NCBI GenBank assembly: GCA_002747185.1 | Contig: PDTV01000006.1 | Span: 1 to 64,000 of the forward strand | Source of the DNA: Candidatus Contendibacter odensensis | GTDB taxonomy: Bacteria; Pseudomonadota; Gammaproteobacteria; Competibacterales; Competibacteraceae | Length of the DNA: 64,000 bases | Direction: 5' to 3' | Shown: positions 45,203 to 55,317 of the stretch, piece after piece | Position numbering within the stretch: the first letter of the stretch is position 1 | How the letters are laid out: each line of letters opens with the position of its first letter | Program-made: the position numbers and the translations under genes | Notes under the pieces: model-generated | Seen by the model: the letters and a program-made list of their open reading frames with translations, nothing else | What the model was told of the DNA's origin: nothing | Databases searched by the model: none

Positions 45203-47160
45203 ATTAACCAGGATTGCCTGGCAACCATTGCTTGAGACGACGGTTTCCGAACTGCTTTCCTGTCAGAAGCCCAGCATCCATGCAATGCTACCACTGGCAA
45301 AGTAAAATGAAATGTTGCTCCGCAATCTCCTTCATTTGCAGTCGCCCACAAACGACCACCGTGAGCTTCGATAATACTTTGACTAATGGGTAATCCCAGT
45401 CCTAAGCCTTCAGATTTTGTTGTAAAAAATGGACGCAGTATCTGATCTAGATTAACCGCTTTCAGTCCAGAACCGTGATCGCGCACAGCAATTTCAATCA
45501 CTGCATCATCACTGGCAAGTTGCGCAGAAATAAAGATATCTCTGGCATCCTTGCGACCCTTCATTGCATCCATTGCATTACGTAATAAATTACAAATTAC
45601 CTGTTGTACTTGTAGTCGATCCACCCGTACCATAGGCAGGTTGGCGGCACATTCATAGTGCAGGTAAATATCGTGACGGCTGGTTTCCAATTCGAGCAAA
45701 TCAATAATTTCAGCCAGCAGTTCATCTACCCGGCTGACAATATATTGCGCCTTGCCGTACCGGGAAAAATGACGAATATGTTGAATAATATTGCCAGCTC
45801 GTGTGCTCTGCGCTGCAATTTTTTCAATCAGTTCACTGATTGCGCCCACTTCATTTAAGCTACCCCGCAATTGCTCCAGACAGGCTTCACTGTAAAGGTT
45901 AATTGCTGTAATGGGCTGGTTAATTTCATGAACCAGCCCAGAAGCCATCTCACCCAAGATACTCAATCGCGATGCGTGCGCTAATAATGATTGTTGCTGT
46001 TGTACCGCTAGTGCCATGCACTCCTGCTCTAATGCTCCGCTGACCCATTCGGCCATCAACTGGAGCAACTCAAAGTCAACGGTACTAAACGTTGTCGATC
46101 GTGGTCGAAAATCGGAAAAGCTTAACGTGCCATACACCTCGCCATTGACTCGAACAGGCACACCCAAATAAGCTTTCAACTTTAACTTGTGATACCCAGG
46201 ATGCCTACACCACCCGCATACAGCCGCACATTCAAAACCCTGTGCAGCCTGGCTCGACAAGGTTTCAAAACAATACGTCTCTTTCAGATCAAATACATCA
46301 CCGCGTGCAATTTGATGATCCGGTGATCGAACCTGTATCACCTCATAGCGACTTTCCACAACGCGAGACAAAATACCAATCCCCAGACCAAAGCGCTGGC
46401 ACCCCATCTTTAGCATGGCTTGAATCTGCTCACTGGGACGACGGTATGATATGGAAATAACGCGATACAGCTCCCGCATGGCCGCCACGCTATCCTCTAG
46501 TGCCGTCTGCTTTTCTGCCAGTCGCCGATTACTTTCCTCGACCTGTTCCTTGCTATCTGAAAAGGAACAGGCCAAATCAAGATTTTCCTGTGCCAGACGC
46601 AGCGAGCAAACAAGCATCTTGTGATACCGGTACGCCGTACCCAGCGCCAGCAACAGATACAGGATTCCGGTTGCACCCATAGTGATACGCAATGAATCGT
46701 GTTGCATCAAAAACCAGATCATTGGTGGTAATGTCAATGGAATAGCGTAAGCCGTATAGGTGGCCAACACCGGGGTCATGGTCAACACCCCCCCCATCAA
46801 CACACCTCCCAGTATCAGCGCAATAAAGGTATCGTAAACCACCGAGGGCGAAAAGATCAGCAACACAACACTGCCACCCCAAACAACACCTGTTGCTGCA
46901 CATGCCCACGTATAGCGACCTGCCCAAGGGCTGATATCTGTATCGAGATGGCTTCGGTAGCGGAACGAAGCGATTAACACCAGCCGAGCCAGGATGGTAC
47001 TCTCCAGCAAAACCAGCCAGATCAGCAGGATCACGTGGGGAATCAAGGGCCACATTACCCACACCAACAGGGGCGCAATCAGTAAGCTGGTGACTGTACC
47101 CAATGGTGCTTGTGCGTATAGCAACTGCACCTGTTCAGCATAAATTTTTTGTCTAATCAA
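45199..47160 (-). CDS. Membrane GAF sensor histidine kinase; HK2
   Basis: TM region, GAF-like segment, EMASGLVHEINQPITAI H-box, LLRNAMDAM, DHGSGL, FFTTKSEGLGLGLPISQSI; TTG start at 47160 proposed because the upstream ORF extension overlaps 47192..47551. Confidence 0.88.
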   Translation of the reverse strand: MIRQKIYAEQVQLLYAQAPLGTVTSLLIAPLLVWVMWPLIPHVILLIWLVLLESTILARLVLIASFRYRSHLDTDISPWAGRYTWACAATGVVWGGSVVLLIFSPSVVYDTFIALILGGVLMGGVLTMTPVLATYTAYAIPLTLPPMIWFLMQHDSLRITMGATGILYLLLALGTAYRYHKMLVCSLRLAQENLDLACSFSDSKEQVEESNRRLAEKQTALEDSVAAMRELYRVISISYRRPSEQIQAMLKMGCQRFGLGIGILSRVVESRYEVIQVRSPDHQIARGDVFDLKETYCFETLSSQAAQGFECAAVCGWCRHPGYHKLKLKAYLGVPVRVNGEVYGTLSFSDFRPRSTTFSTVDFELLQLMAEWVSGALEQECMALAVQQQQSLLAHASRLSILGEMASGLVHEINQPITAINLYSEACLEQLRGSLNEVGAISELIEKIAAQSTRAGNIIQHIRHFSRYGKAQYIVSRVDELLAEIIDLLELETSRHDIYLHYECAANLPMVRVDRLQVQQVICNLLRNAMDAMKGRKDARDIFISAQLASDDAVIEIAVRDHGSGLKAVNLDQILRPFFTTKSEGLGLGLPISQSIIEAHGGRLWATANEGDCGATFHFTLPVVALHGCWASDRKAVRKPSSQAMVARQSWLI

Positions 47161-47191
47161 ATAACCAGAAGAGTTCCAATAGCAATAACGT

Positions 47192-47551
47192 TCACGGTAC
47201 GCGATGTGTTTGAGACTCGGCAAAATCCTCAGACGATGCGTCCGATACCGGTTGCTTTTCCAGGCCGATGATATGCTCCGATTCATCAATGAGGCGCCCC
47301 GATGCAACGGTATATTCGCCATCGACGGTATACTCGCCATCAATGGTATTGGGTGCTTGTTGCTGCGCGTGCTGCACCACACGACGCCATCGCCACCACA
47401 ACCAGCCACCGAACACCAATCCAGCCACAAGCAATATAAGAAACAACACTGTGGCAATTGTAAATCCAGCAACGATAACCAGCGCCGAGAGAATGGCCAA
47501 CCCCAGACGCACTGGCCAGGATTTTTGTGCAAATACGGCGGGTTGATTCAT
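47192..47551 (-). CDS. Small membrane protein (119 aa), copA-linked
   Basis: [84 protein letters not shown]...; start overlaps stop of the microprotein (ATGA). Confidence 0.75.
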   Translation of the reverse strand: MNQPAVFAQKSWPVRLGLAILSALVIVAGFTIATVLFLILLVAGLVFGGWLWWRWRRVVQHAQQQAPNTIDGEYTVDGEYTVASGRLIDESEHIIGLEKQPVSDASSEDFAESQTHRVP

Positions 47552-47628
47552 CGCTGAGCCACCCAAAACCACCAGATGATCAGGGCTATCAACCCCAGCC
47601 CGATCACATTGACGACAACGGTAATCAT
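47548..47628 (-). CDS. 26-aa single-TM microprotein [26 protein letters not shown], absent from ORF track
   Basis: Minus-strand reading; ATG overlaps copA TGA and its TGA overlaps the next ATG (4-bp overlaps at both ends). Confidence 0.75.
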   Translation of the reverse strand: MITVVVNVIGLGLIALIIWWFWVAQR

Positions 47629-49889
47629 ATTATCGGCGTACCTTTCGGTTGGAAACCACGCAGCCGGTTGGCATTGCTAACGACAGTAAAAGACGATAGC
47701 GCCATTGCTGCGCCGGCCAACATGGGATTAAGCAACACTCCCGTCACGGGGTAAAGCGCACCTGCCGCAACTGGAATCCCCAAGCCATTGTAAAGGAAAG
47801 CACCAAATAGATTTTGCCGAATATTCACCAAAACCGCACGTGAGAGTGCAACCGCATCAGCAATACCATGCAAGGAGCCACGTACCAATGTAATACCGGC
47901 ACTCTCAATGGCGATATCAGCACCTGAACCTATTGCCAAACCAATATCAGCATATGCGAGTGCCGGTGCATCATTGATCCCATCACCGACCATACCGACA
48001 ACCTCACCAGATGCTTGCAGGCTTGTTATTACGTTTGCTTTATCAGTGGGTAGCCTTTCGGCATACACTGCTTCAGCCTCAATACCCACTTGAGCGGCAA
48101 TAGCAGCCACGGTTGCTTTATGATCGCCGCTGAGCAGAACCACACGCAATCCAAGCTCCCGCAAACGCTGAATGGCTGCCAAAGAGTCAGGTTTAACCGG
48201 ATCAGACACTGCGATGACACCTGCAGCCTGACCATCAATAGCAATGAATACGGGTGTCTGGCCTGTCGCCGCCAACCGTACCGCGTGCGACTCAAACGCC
48301 GTCATATCGACACCAAAGGTATCGAGTAAATAACGGTTGCCCACCAGCAATGATTGTCCCTCGACCTCCCCGCTAATACCCTGACCGGTGAACGTCTGGA
48401 AATGCTGCAATGATGGCACTGTAACACCACGATCAACAGCAGCGCTCAAAATAGCCTGTGCCAAGGGGTGCTCGGAACCCGCCTCCAGACCCGCAACCTG
48501 GCGAAATACATCCGTTTCATCAAAACCCTCAGCAACAATCAAAGCACTGACTGTCGGTCGCCCAACCGTCACGGTACCGGTCTTATCCAGCACTACGGTG
48601 GTCATTTGCCCAACACGCTGCAACGCTTCACCGTCGCGGACCAAAATGCCATATTCGGCGGCTTTACCAACGCCAATCATAATAGAAATCGGGGTTGCCA
48701 ATCCCAGCGCACAGGGACAGGCGATAATCAATACCGTTAATGAGGTAACCAGCATGTAGCCTGCTTTGGGTACCGGCCCGAAATTAAACCAGACGAGTGC
48801 TGTTAGTACAGCAATAATCAATACCATCGGTACAAATACAGCAGCGACCCGATCAACCAGGCGACCAATCGGGAGTTTGCTGCCCTGCGCTTGGCGTACA
48901 CTGGCCACAATGTGCGCTAGTATAGTATCTTCACCTACCTGGGTGGCACGAAATATGAGTGTACCTTTCTGATTCAAGGTACCGCCTGTGACAAAATCCC
49001 CTTCCTGCTTGCTCACAGGCAAGGGTTCACCCGTTAGCATGGCTTCATCGATAGTGGATTGCCCGCCGGTAACCACACCATCAACCGGGATTTTCTCACC
49101 AGGCCGTACACGAATAAGTACACCGACATTGAGTGTTTCGATGGGGACATCACGCTCCCGGTCGCCTTCGACCACACGTGCAGTACGTGATTGCAGGCCT
49201 AACAGGCGCTGAATTGCTCTGGATGCCTTGCCCCGTGCGCGACTTTCCAGGGCAGCACCGAGATTAATTAACGCAATAATAGTAACGGCGGCTTCAAAAT
49301 AGGCGTTTTGCGCCAAGCTGGGAATGTCACCTGGAAACAATGCCACCAGCATAGAGTAAAACCATGCTGAACCTGTACCTAGGGCAATCAAGGTATCCAT
49401 GTTGGCGTTGTGGTAACGAAATTGTCGCCACGCACCCGTAAAAAAATGGCCACCACTGTAGATAAGAACGACCAGCGTTAACAGTCCTGTAATAATCCAG
49501 AACATTTGCCCCATCGTTGTTGCCAATACCGGTAAATAGCCCAGCATTTCAGCTAACATCAAGGGTACAGCCAGTGTTCCAGCAACTAGAGTATTACGGA
49601 TCAATCGCTGATAATGGGCATTTTCAACAGCATCACGCTCAGCCTCAGCGGTGAAAGCGGTGAAACCACGCTGTTCGACTGCATCGTAACCAGCAGCTTG
49701 AACGGCCTGAATCAGGGTAGCACTGTCTGGAGAGCCGATCACCTGAGCGGTACGCTCGGCAAAGTTCACGTTAGCTTCGGTTACCCCTGGAATATTACGC
49801 AGTGCTGTCTCTACGGCAGCAACACAACCGGCACAACTTATGCCGCTAATAGACAGATAATGACAATCTTGTGTCACTGGAGTAGTCAT
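47625..49889 (-). CDS. copA: Heavy-metal (copper) translocating P-type ATPase
   Basis: HMA motif [57 protein letters not shown]; start at internal Met (MTTPVTQ). Confidence 0.95.
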   Translation of the reverse strand: MTTPVTQDCHYLSISGISCAGCVAAVETALRNIPGVTEANVNFAERTAQVIGSPDSATLIQAVQAAGYDAVEQRGFTAFTAEAERDAVENAHYQRLIRNTLVAGTLAVPLMLAEMLGYLPVLATTMGQMFWIITGLLTLVVLIYSGGHFFTGAWRQFRYHNANMDTLIALGTGSAWFYSMLVALFPGDIPSLAQNAYFEAAVTIIALINLGAALESRARGKASRAIQRLLGLQSRTARVVEGDRERDVPIETLNVGVLIRVRPGEKIPVDGVVTGGQSTIDEAMLTGEPLPVSKQEGDFVTGGTLNQKGTLIFRATQVGEDTILAHIVASVRQAQGSKLPIGRLVDRVAAVFVPMVLIIAVLTALVWFNFGPVPKAGYMLVTSLTVLIIACPCALGLATPISIMIGVGKAAEYGILVRDGEALQRVGQMTTVVLDKTGTVTVGRPTVSALIVAEGFDETDVFRQVAGLEAGSEHPLAQAILSAAVDRGVTVPSLQHFQTFTGQGISGEVEGQSLLVGNRYLLDTFGVDMTAFESHAVRLAATGQTPVFIAIDGQAAGVIAVSDPVKPDSLAAIQRLRELGLRVVLLSGDHKATVAAIAAQVGIEAEAVYAERLPTDKANVITSLQASGEVVGMVGDGINDAPALAYADIGLAIGSGADIAIESAGITLVRGSLHGIADAVALSRAVLVNIRQNLFGAFLYNGLGIPVAAGALYPVTGVLLNPMLAGAAMALSSFTVVSNANRLRGFQPKGTPII

Positions 49890-50256
49890 GTAACACCTCA
49901 GACAGCAATATAAAAAATCGAACGGGGGGATCGTGCCATAGCAAGCTGTCCCAATAGACAACATTATCTTTACAGCAACATCTTTACAGCAACTCAACTA
50001 CTATCCACCAAGAGTTCAAGTGGGCTGGTATGGGTTAAGCGCGCAAACATCTACTCGATATGCGCTCCGCACGTCATGGTTGTGCTGATACGCTTGACTG
50101 ATAAACCCGATTTTGCAAGCAGGGTTTGCTGTTAAAACTGACCCAATGAGCGCTGAATGATTTTAATCTTGTTCATAATGGAAAATAAATGTTTTAACTA
50201 AAAAAACCATGATAAAACCATGTTAGTCTGTATAAATAATCTCAAGGGAGGGTGTA

Positions 50257-50803
50257 ATGCCAATCCAACACGTTCTCGTAGTCGAGGATTCCAAATCCGC
50301 GCGGCTGATGCTGCGTAAAATGTTGCAAGGATTTGACATCCATATCGCTGTAGCAGAATCCGCTGACGCCGCATTGAGGTATCTACACAACCAGCAACCA
50401 GATGCCATACTTACGGATCATACCATGCCAAGTTCAGCTCCAATTCCGGGAACTGGCCGGGCGGTTTGCTCAACAATTACAACCATAAACTCAATAATTA
50501 CAACCATAAACTCAATGAAGCAGCGCAGAAAACTATCAATACTGCTCGCGACACTGCCGATGAAGTTGTACAAACAACAGCAGCAAAGATTGCTGAACAG
50601 GCTGCCAAAACCAATGTCAACCCTATGGCAACACGAGCAGCAGCGACTGAGGGAACAAGTCAATGACTATGGTTAAAAGCACCAAGGTGAAATGCAGTGT
50701 CGTACTTACCTGTCAACGGGTATAGCGGCGGCTATAGGCATTGGCGCAGCACTACTGGTATTTATGTATTGGGTTAAAGTAATCACTATAACGTATTACT
50801 AAA
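50257..50803 (+). pseudogene. Chimeric locus: truncated receiver domain joined out of frame to a helical/TM (DUF883-like) remnant
   Basis: MPIQHVLVVEDSKSARLMLRKML...AILTDHTMPSS then frame change to NNYNHKLNNYNHKLNEAAQKTINTARDTADEVVQTTAAKIAEQ and, after a stop, YLSTGIAAAIGIGAALLVFMYW. Confidence 0.55.
50477..50518. repeat. Tandem duplication of 18 bp (aattacaaccataaactc)
   Basis: aattacaaccataaactcaataattacaaccataaactcaat. Confidence 0.75.
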
Positions 50804-50859
50804 ATCTGCTCTGCCTATCACCCGCATTGGTTTAAGAACATTTAAGTGAGTCTTGTATC

Positions 50860-51840
50860 ATGTCAGAAATACTCTCTCTGGTCATCGGATTTATTGGGGG
50901 TGCTGTTGTTATCTTTTTGCCGTCCTATCAAGCCATACGCCGTAAAGCTGCACAGCTCCGGGACGAAATAGCAGCAGCACAAGCAGAAAAAAACGACCTG
51001 CAAAGCAAGAACATGGCCAATGAGTCAAAAGCCTATCAGTTACGCCAGGAGCTAGTAGCGCAACAAAAGATACTTGAAGATAACCTGGGGGCTGCACAAC
51101 AGCAACACGCTTCCCTGGAGCAACAATTGAATGAACTCAAAAAGCAACTTGAGACATCCAGACAGGATCACCTTCAGGATACAAAAAATTATAAAGACGC
51201 TATCGCACAGGCCGAACAGGAAAAGACCGCGCTGCAAGATCAATTTGCTCGTGAAAAAATGCAGTGGGACCAGGAATGTCAAAGTCTATCGCTAGAAAAC
51301 AGTCAATTTGACAATCAGTTACGAACCTTGCAACAGAGCAAGCAGGCACTGGAAGCCCGACTGGAACAACAAACCGAAAATTGGGAACGTGAGCGGCTTG
51401 CGTTGCAAATCCAGGTCAACTCACTGGAAGACAGCCTCGCACTGCAAAAAGCCCGCTCCAGTCAAGCACCAACTACGGTGGTGGATAATACACGGATCAT
51501 TGAGCAGGCGAAAAAGTCCGCTAGCGAAGAACTCAGCACGCAACAAACAGCCTGGAATAATGAGCGTCAAAACCTGCAGAAACAGGTAGAACGCTTGCAA
51601 ATGGAACAAAAATCCTTACGGGACAAGTTAGCAGCCGCCGAACAAAAAGGATCCTCTACCGCTATTCCGCAAGAACACCCGGACATGCAGCAACAACTGG
51701 AACAATTAAATCAAGAGAAGCAGGTTCTTGAAAAGAAACTGGAAACCAGTAACCGCGCAACTGAACAAGAGCGTAGTGCGCCGGAAACAGAAACCGAGCA
51801 ACTCATGGATCGCTTAATACGCTTACAAACACCTGAGTAA
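50860..51840 (+). CDS. Hypothetical coiled-coil protein with N-terminal TM
   Basis: MSEILSLVIGFIGGAVVIFLPSYQAIRRKAAQLRDEIAAAQAEKNDLQ... long Gln/Glu-rich coiled coil. Confidence 0.7.
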   Translation: MSEILSLVIGFIGGAVVIFLPSYQAIRRKAAQLRDEIAAAQAEKNDLQSKNMANESKAYQLRQELVAQQKILEDNLGAAQQQHASLEQQLNELKKQLETSRQDHLQDTKNYKDAIAQAEQEKTALQDQFAREKMQWDQECQSLSLENSQFDNQLRTLQQSKQALEARLEQQTENWERERLALQIQVNSLEDSLALQKARSSQAPTTVVDNTRIIEQAKKSASEELSTQQTAWNNERQNLQKQVERLQMEQKSLRDKLAAAEQKGSSTAIPQEHPDMQQQLEQLNQEKQVLEKKLETSNRATEQERSAPETETEQLMDRLIRLQTPE

Positions 51841-52067
51841 CCCCAACAACCACACCAAAGCTCAGCAGCGTATTATATAGTTGGCTGTGTGGCGAAAGGG
51901 CATCTGCTTACACAAAATTTACCAAAGGAAAACAGCCATAGCACCAACCACCTGCCCTCTTTAGCCGGTACAAGTCACAGTTTCTCGGTGCGTATCGTTT
52001 AAACGTAACCCACCACACTAATTGACACAATCGCGTGGTGACAGACCAATTCGTAGCAGGAAGCCCA

Positions 52068-52173
52068 TATAGCGGAACCAATTAGATTTGATGAATTGGT
52101 TCCGCTATATCTACCTGTTTTAACGTGCAAATTATCACTATAAATTGTTCCGGTTTATAGTGTTTGTGCTATA
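52068..52173 (+). repeat. Double-palindrome element, copy E
   Basis: TATAGCGGAACCAATTAGATTTGATGAATTGGTTCCGCTATATCTACCTGTTTTAACGTGCAAATTATCACTATAAATTGTTCCGGTTTATAGTGTTTGTGCTATA. Confidence 0.9.
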
Positions 52174-52264
52174 CAATCCGGCAACCCGCTGCATATCGCC
52201 ATAAATAGCGCCGGTACCAGCGACGATCGTATCGGCTGGTAATGCTCATTCCCTCTCCCTGTGT

Positions 52265-52678
52265 TCAATCCACCATTCGCTCTAAAGATGTCCGCAACTC
52301 TCCATCCAGCGGCACTGATCTCTCAGTCCGGGTATCCATGATCACAATGGTGACATCCGCATCGGATACCATCGTATCGGTTCCCTTGAGAACAACACTC
52401 TGATACATGACAAAACTTCGATCACTAACACTTTTTATTGAGGTATTTATCAACAATATCTCACCCATATAGGCTGCACGACGATAATTAATATTGATAT
52501 TCACAATGGCAAAGACGTAGCTATGACGCTCAAGAAAATCCAAGCTATCCGAGCCGCCCTTATGCTCCAGAAAACTCCAGCGAGCTTCTTCCAAAAACTC
52601 CAGATAGCGGGCGTTATTAACATGGTGGAACAAGTCAAGATGATAACCTCGTACCTTAATCTCAATACTGTGAGCCAT
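52265..52678 (-). CDS. Acyl-CoA thioesterase, 4HBT/YbgC-FadM family
   Basis: EIKVRGYHLDLFHHVNNARYLEFLEEARWSFLE hot-dog motif. Confidence 0.88.
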   Translation of the reverse strand: MAHSIEIKVRGYHLDLFHHVNNARYLEFLEEARWSFLEHKGGSDSLDFLERHSYVFAIVNININYRRAAYMGEILLINTSIKSVSDRSFVMYQSVVLKGTDTMVSDADVTIVIMDTRTERSVPLDGELRTSLERMVD

Positions 52679-52746
52679 TCACTCATTCTCCTGTTATTAG
52701 CTCCAACATTATCAGTTGTATATCAGACACTCACCACTATAACGGG

Positions 52747-53502
52747 ATGATCGTACTACACGATATGCGTATTCTGCCCAATTCCACCGAAATACTGCCT
52801 CTTACGTTGACTGCCGATAAAATCCAGGTATGGCAGTTCGATTTATGCCTACCACCGGAACGTCTGATGATGTTGGCAGCCACATTATCTGCCAATGAGC
52901 GGGCGCGGGCATCACGGTTTCGTTTGTCTGCACACCAAAATCGATTCATCGCTGCACGCGGCTTGCTGCGTGAATTATTAGGTACCTATCTACACCGGCC
53001 GGCGACAGCACTACGCTTTGGACAAGGTCCACATGGTAAACCTCTACTCATCGGTAAAGAGGCTTCGGCAGGTTTGTATTTTAATCTTTCACATAGCGGT
53101 AATCGTGCATTGTATGTGTTGGCACAACAAGAAGTAGGTGTGGATATAGAATATTTTGATCGAAAAGTGGATTATCTTGCCGTCGCCGCACAAATTTGCA
53201 CAACACGGGAACAGGCTATGCTGCAAGCACAATCCTCCACACAATTGCCACATGCTTTCTTCACCTGCTGGACACGCAAGGAAGCCTTGGCCAAGGCGCT
53301 GGGTAGCGGACTGACAAGCGACCTGCATCAGTTTGATGTCTGTAGCCATGAGAACGTATTATCACCCCATCGGACTTCCTTGCGTGATACAACCGGACAG
53401 GAATGGAGCGTATTGAATATCCCAATGGAACCCGGTTGGTTCGGTGCCGTCGCCGCCGCAGGTACAGATTGGCAGCCATACTGCCATTGGGAAGTGGCCT
53501 AG
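52747..53502 (+). CDS. 4'-phosphopantetheinyl transferase (Sfp/Gsp type)
   Basis: ARGLLRELLGTYL, FNLSHSGNRALYVLAQQEVGVDIEYFDRKVDY, FFTCWTRKEALAKALGSGL. Confidence 0.93.
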   Translation: MIVLHDMRILPNSTEILPLTLTADKIQVWQFDLCLPPERLMMLAATLSANERARASRFRLSAHQNRFIAARGLLRELLGTYLHRPATALRFGQGPHGKPLLIGKEASAGLYFNLSHSGNRALYVLAQQEVGVDIEYFDRKVDYLAVAAQICTTREQAMLQAQSSTQLPHAFFTCWTRKEALAKALGSGLTSDLHQFDVCSHENVLSPHRTSLRDTTGQEWSVLNIPMEPGWFGAVAAAGTDWQPYCHWEVA

Positions 53503-53577
53503 TACCACAGTTGTAGATAAAGTTGCTATGATTTTGTGCCCGGACAATCGAGCGACGGTGTAGCAACATTGATGAGC

Positions 53578-53684
53578 TATAGCGCAAACACTATAAACCG
53601 GAACAATTTATAGTGATAATTTGCGCGTCAAAACAGATGGATACAGCGGAACCCATTAGCCAAATTTAATTGGTTCCGCTATAT
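53578..53684 (-). repeat. Double-palindrome element, copy F
   Basis: Reverse-orientation copy; second palindrome then linker then first palindrome. Confidence 0.9.
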
Positions 53685-53748
53685 TTTCTGGCAGGGAAAT
53701 CTCAGTGCCGTGACCATTACTGAATATCTACAACTGTAGTACTAACCC

Positions 53749-55209
53749 ATGCACGCGGTAATCCTCGCTGACCGCCTTGGTCAGGAGCTGGCGCCCTTAA
53801 ATGAACGCTGTTGCGTCGCCCTACTCCCCGTAGCCTGTAAACCTGTCCTGGTGCATACACTGGAAGCGGTAGCAGCGGCCAAGATACATCAAGTAACCGT
53901 CGTTATTTCGTCCTGCGCCGAAATCGTGTGTAAAACACTGGGCAATGGCCATGGTTGGGGTTTGCAACTTGATATTATCTCGACTGATGGTGAGGCAGAC
54001 CCGGACATCGTTATTCGTAATCAGCTTCAACCCGGGAAAGAGCTCTTACTACTACGGGGTGATGTGTTACATGCAGCAACCGTAGCAACATTTCTTCAGC
54101 GAGCGCAGGCAATTAAAGGCCCGTTGATATACGGCAAAACCACAGAAGGTACCGTTGCGCTATGTCTGCATCGTGGTCATGGTCGAGGTGGACTAGCACC
54201 CTTACGCTGGGCTATAGATCCTGAACCCACCCCCCTCATTTGGCCAAGCGTGGATTTAACGGAAGCGACTGTTCATCGACTAGAATCGCTACGCGCCTAT
54301 TATCGAGCCAATCTCGCCGCTGCTACGGGACGTATTATCGGGTTAACCCTTCCAGGACAACAACGCACACCCAACTTGACAGTAGGGACACATTCAAAAA
54401 TATCACCGCGTACTCTCCGCACGGGTTCCACCTTGATAGGCCAGTACTGCCGGGTGCATACCACTGCAAAATTGCGTGGTGAAGTGGTTATTTGCAACAA
54501 CACGATCATCGACCAACGCGTAACGGTACACGATAGTGTGATATTGCCTCACTCATGGCTTGGTGAGTCAGTAACCGTACGCAATGCCATTGTATGGGGC
54601 AATCAGGTAATTCGTTTTGAAAATAACGCGTCATCACCCATGATCGAACCGCTACTGCCCACCTATTTGGATGAAACACCCGCCCATGGCATTATGGATG
54701 AAGCCCTAAATCGCTTGCTTGGCATATTACTGCTGGCGCTATCGCTACCACTATGGCCCGTTGCAATGGCGGCTGCCCTAACCGAAAATCCCGAGATGCC
54801 ATTACATCCAGTACGGCTCTGTGGCAATTGGCGTGAAACGGATCATACTGGCCAGAGCCGCCGCAGGACATTCATTGTCTGGGAATGGGTTACATCCATT
54901 CCCATATTGCGAAGTCTGCCACGGCTACTTGCGGTCATCAGTGGTGATTTGAGACTGATTGGCATTGAACCACTATCGCCCGAACAGGCTGAAAATCGCT
55001 CAGAAGGCTGGGAAAAAACCAGCGACCGCGCGCCTGCTGGATTGATCGGTTCCAGCCAATTGCTACTATCAGCACATGCCCCTCGAGAGCAACGTTTATT
55101 AAGCAATGCGTTTCAAGCACGGCAGTGTGGTCTCAAACACGATATTCGCTATCTTTTGCAAGGCGTAATCATGTTATTTAGCCGACGAACGTGGTGGTCG
55201 GGTCAATGA
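53749..55209 (+). CDS. Fusion: NDP-sugar nucleotidyltransferase-like + left-handed beta-helix + bacterial sugar (phosphoglycosyl) transferase-like
   Basis: N-term MHAVILADRLGQELAPLNERCCVALLPVACKPVLVHTLEAV; hexapeptide-like middle; C-term NRLLGILLLALSLPLWPVAMAA...LRSLPRLLAVISGDLRLIGIEPLSPEQAE. Confidence 0.7.
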   Translation: MHAVILADRLGQELAPLNERCCVALLPVACKPVLVHTLEAVAAAKIHQVTVVISSCAEIVCKTLGNGHGWGLQLDIISTDGEADPDIVIRNQLQPGKELLLLRGDVLHAATVATFLQRAQAIKGPLIYGKTTEGTVALCLHRGHGRGGLAPLRWAIDPEPTPLIWPSVDLTEATVHRLESLRAYYRANLAAATGRIIGLTLPGQQRTPNLTVGTHSKISPRTLRTGSTLIGQYCRVHTTAKLRGEVVICNNTIIDQRVTVHDSVILPHSWLGESVTVRNAIVWGNQVIRFENNASSPMIEPLLPTYLDETPAHGIMDEALNRLLGILLLALSLPLWPVAMAAALTENPEMPLHPVRLCGNWRETDHTGQSRRRTFIVWEWVTSIPILRSLPRLLAVISGDLRLIGIEPLSPEQAENRSEGWEKTSDRAPAGLIGSSQLLLSAHAPREQRLLSNAFQARQCGLKHDIRYLLQGVIMLFSRRTWWSGQ

Positions 55210-55317
55210 AGAAAAATTGATGTCTAGCCGGTTAACCTGAACACTCAACAAATCTGCCTATTTTTTACAGAAAAACACAACGCGCACACGCCATCTTGAT
55301 CAAGCCAGGAAAAACTA

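Noticed and set aside
47161-47532. N-terminal extension of the HK2 ORF up to 47532
   Set aside because: Composition is unlike the rest of the protein and it overlaps the better-supported 47192-47551 membrane protein; a TTG start at 47160 fits better.
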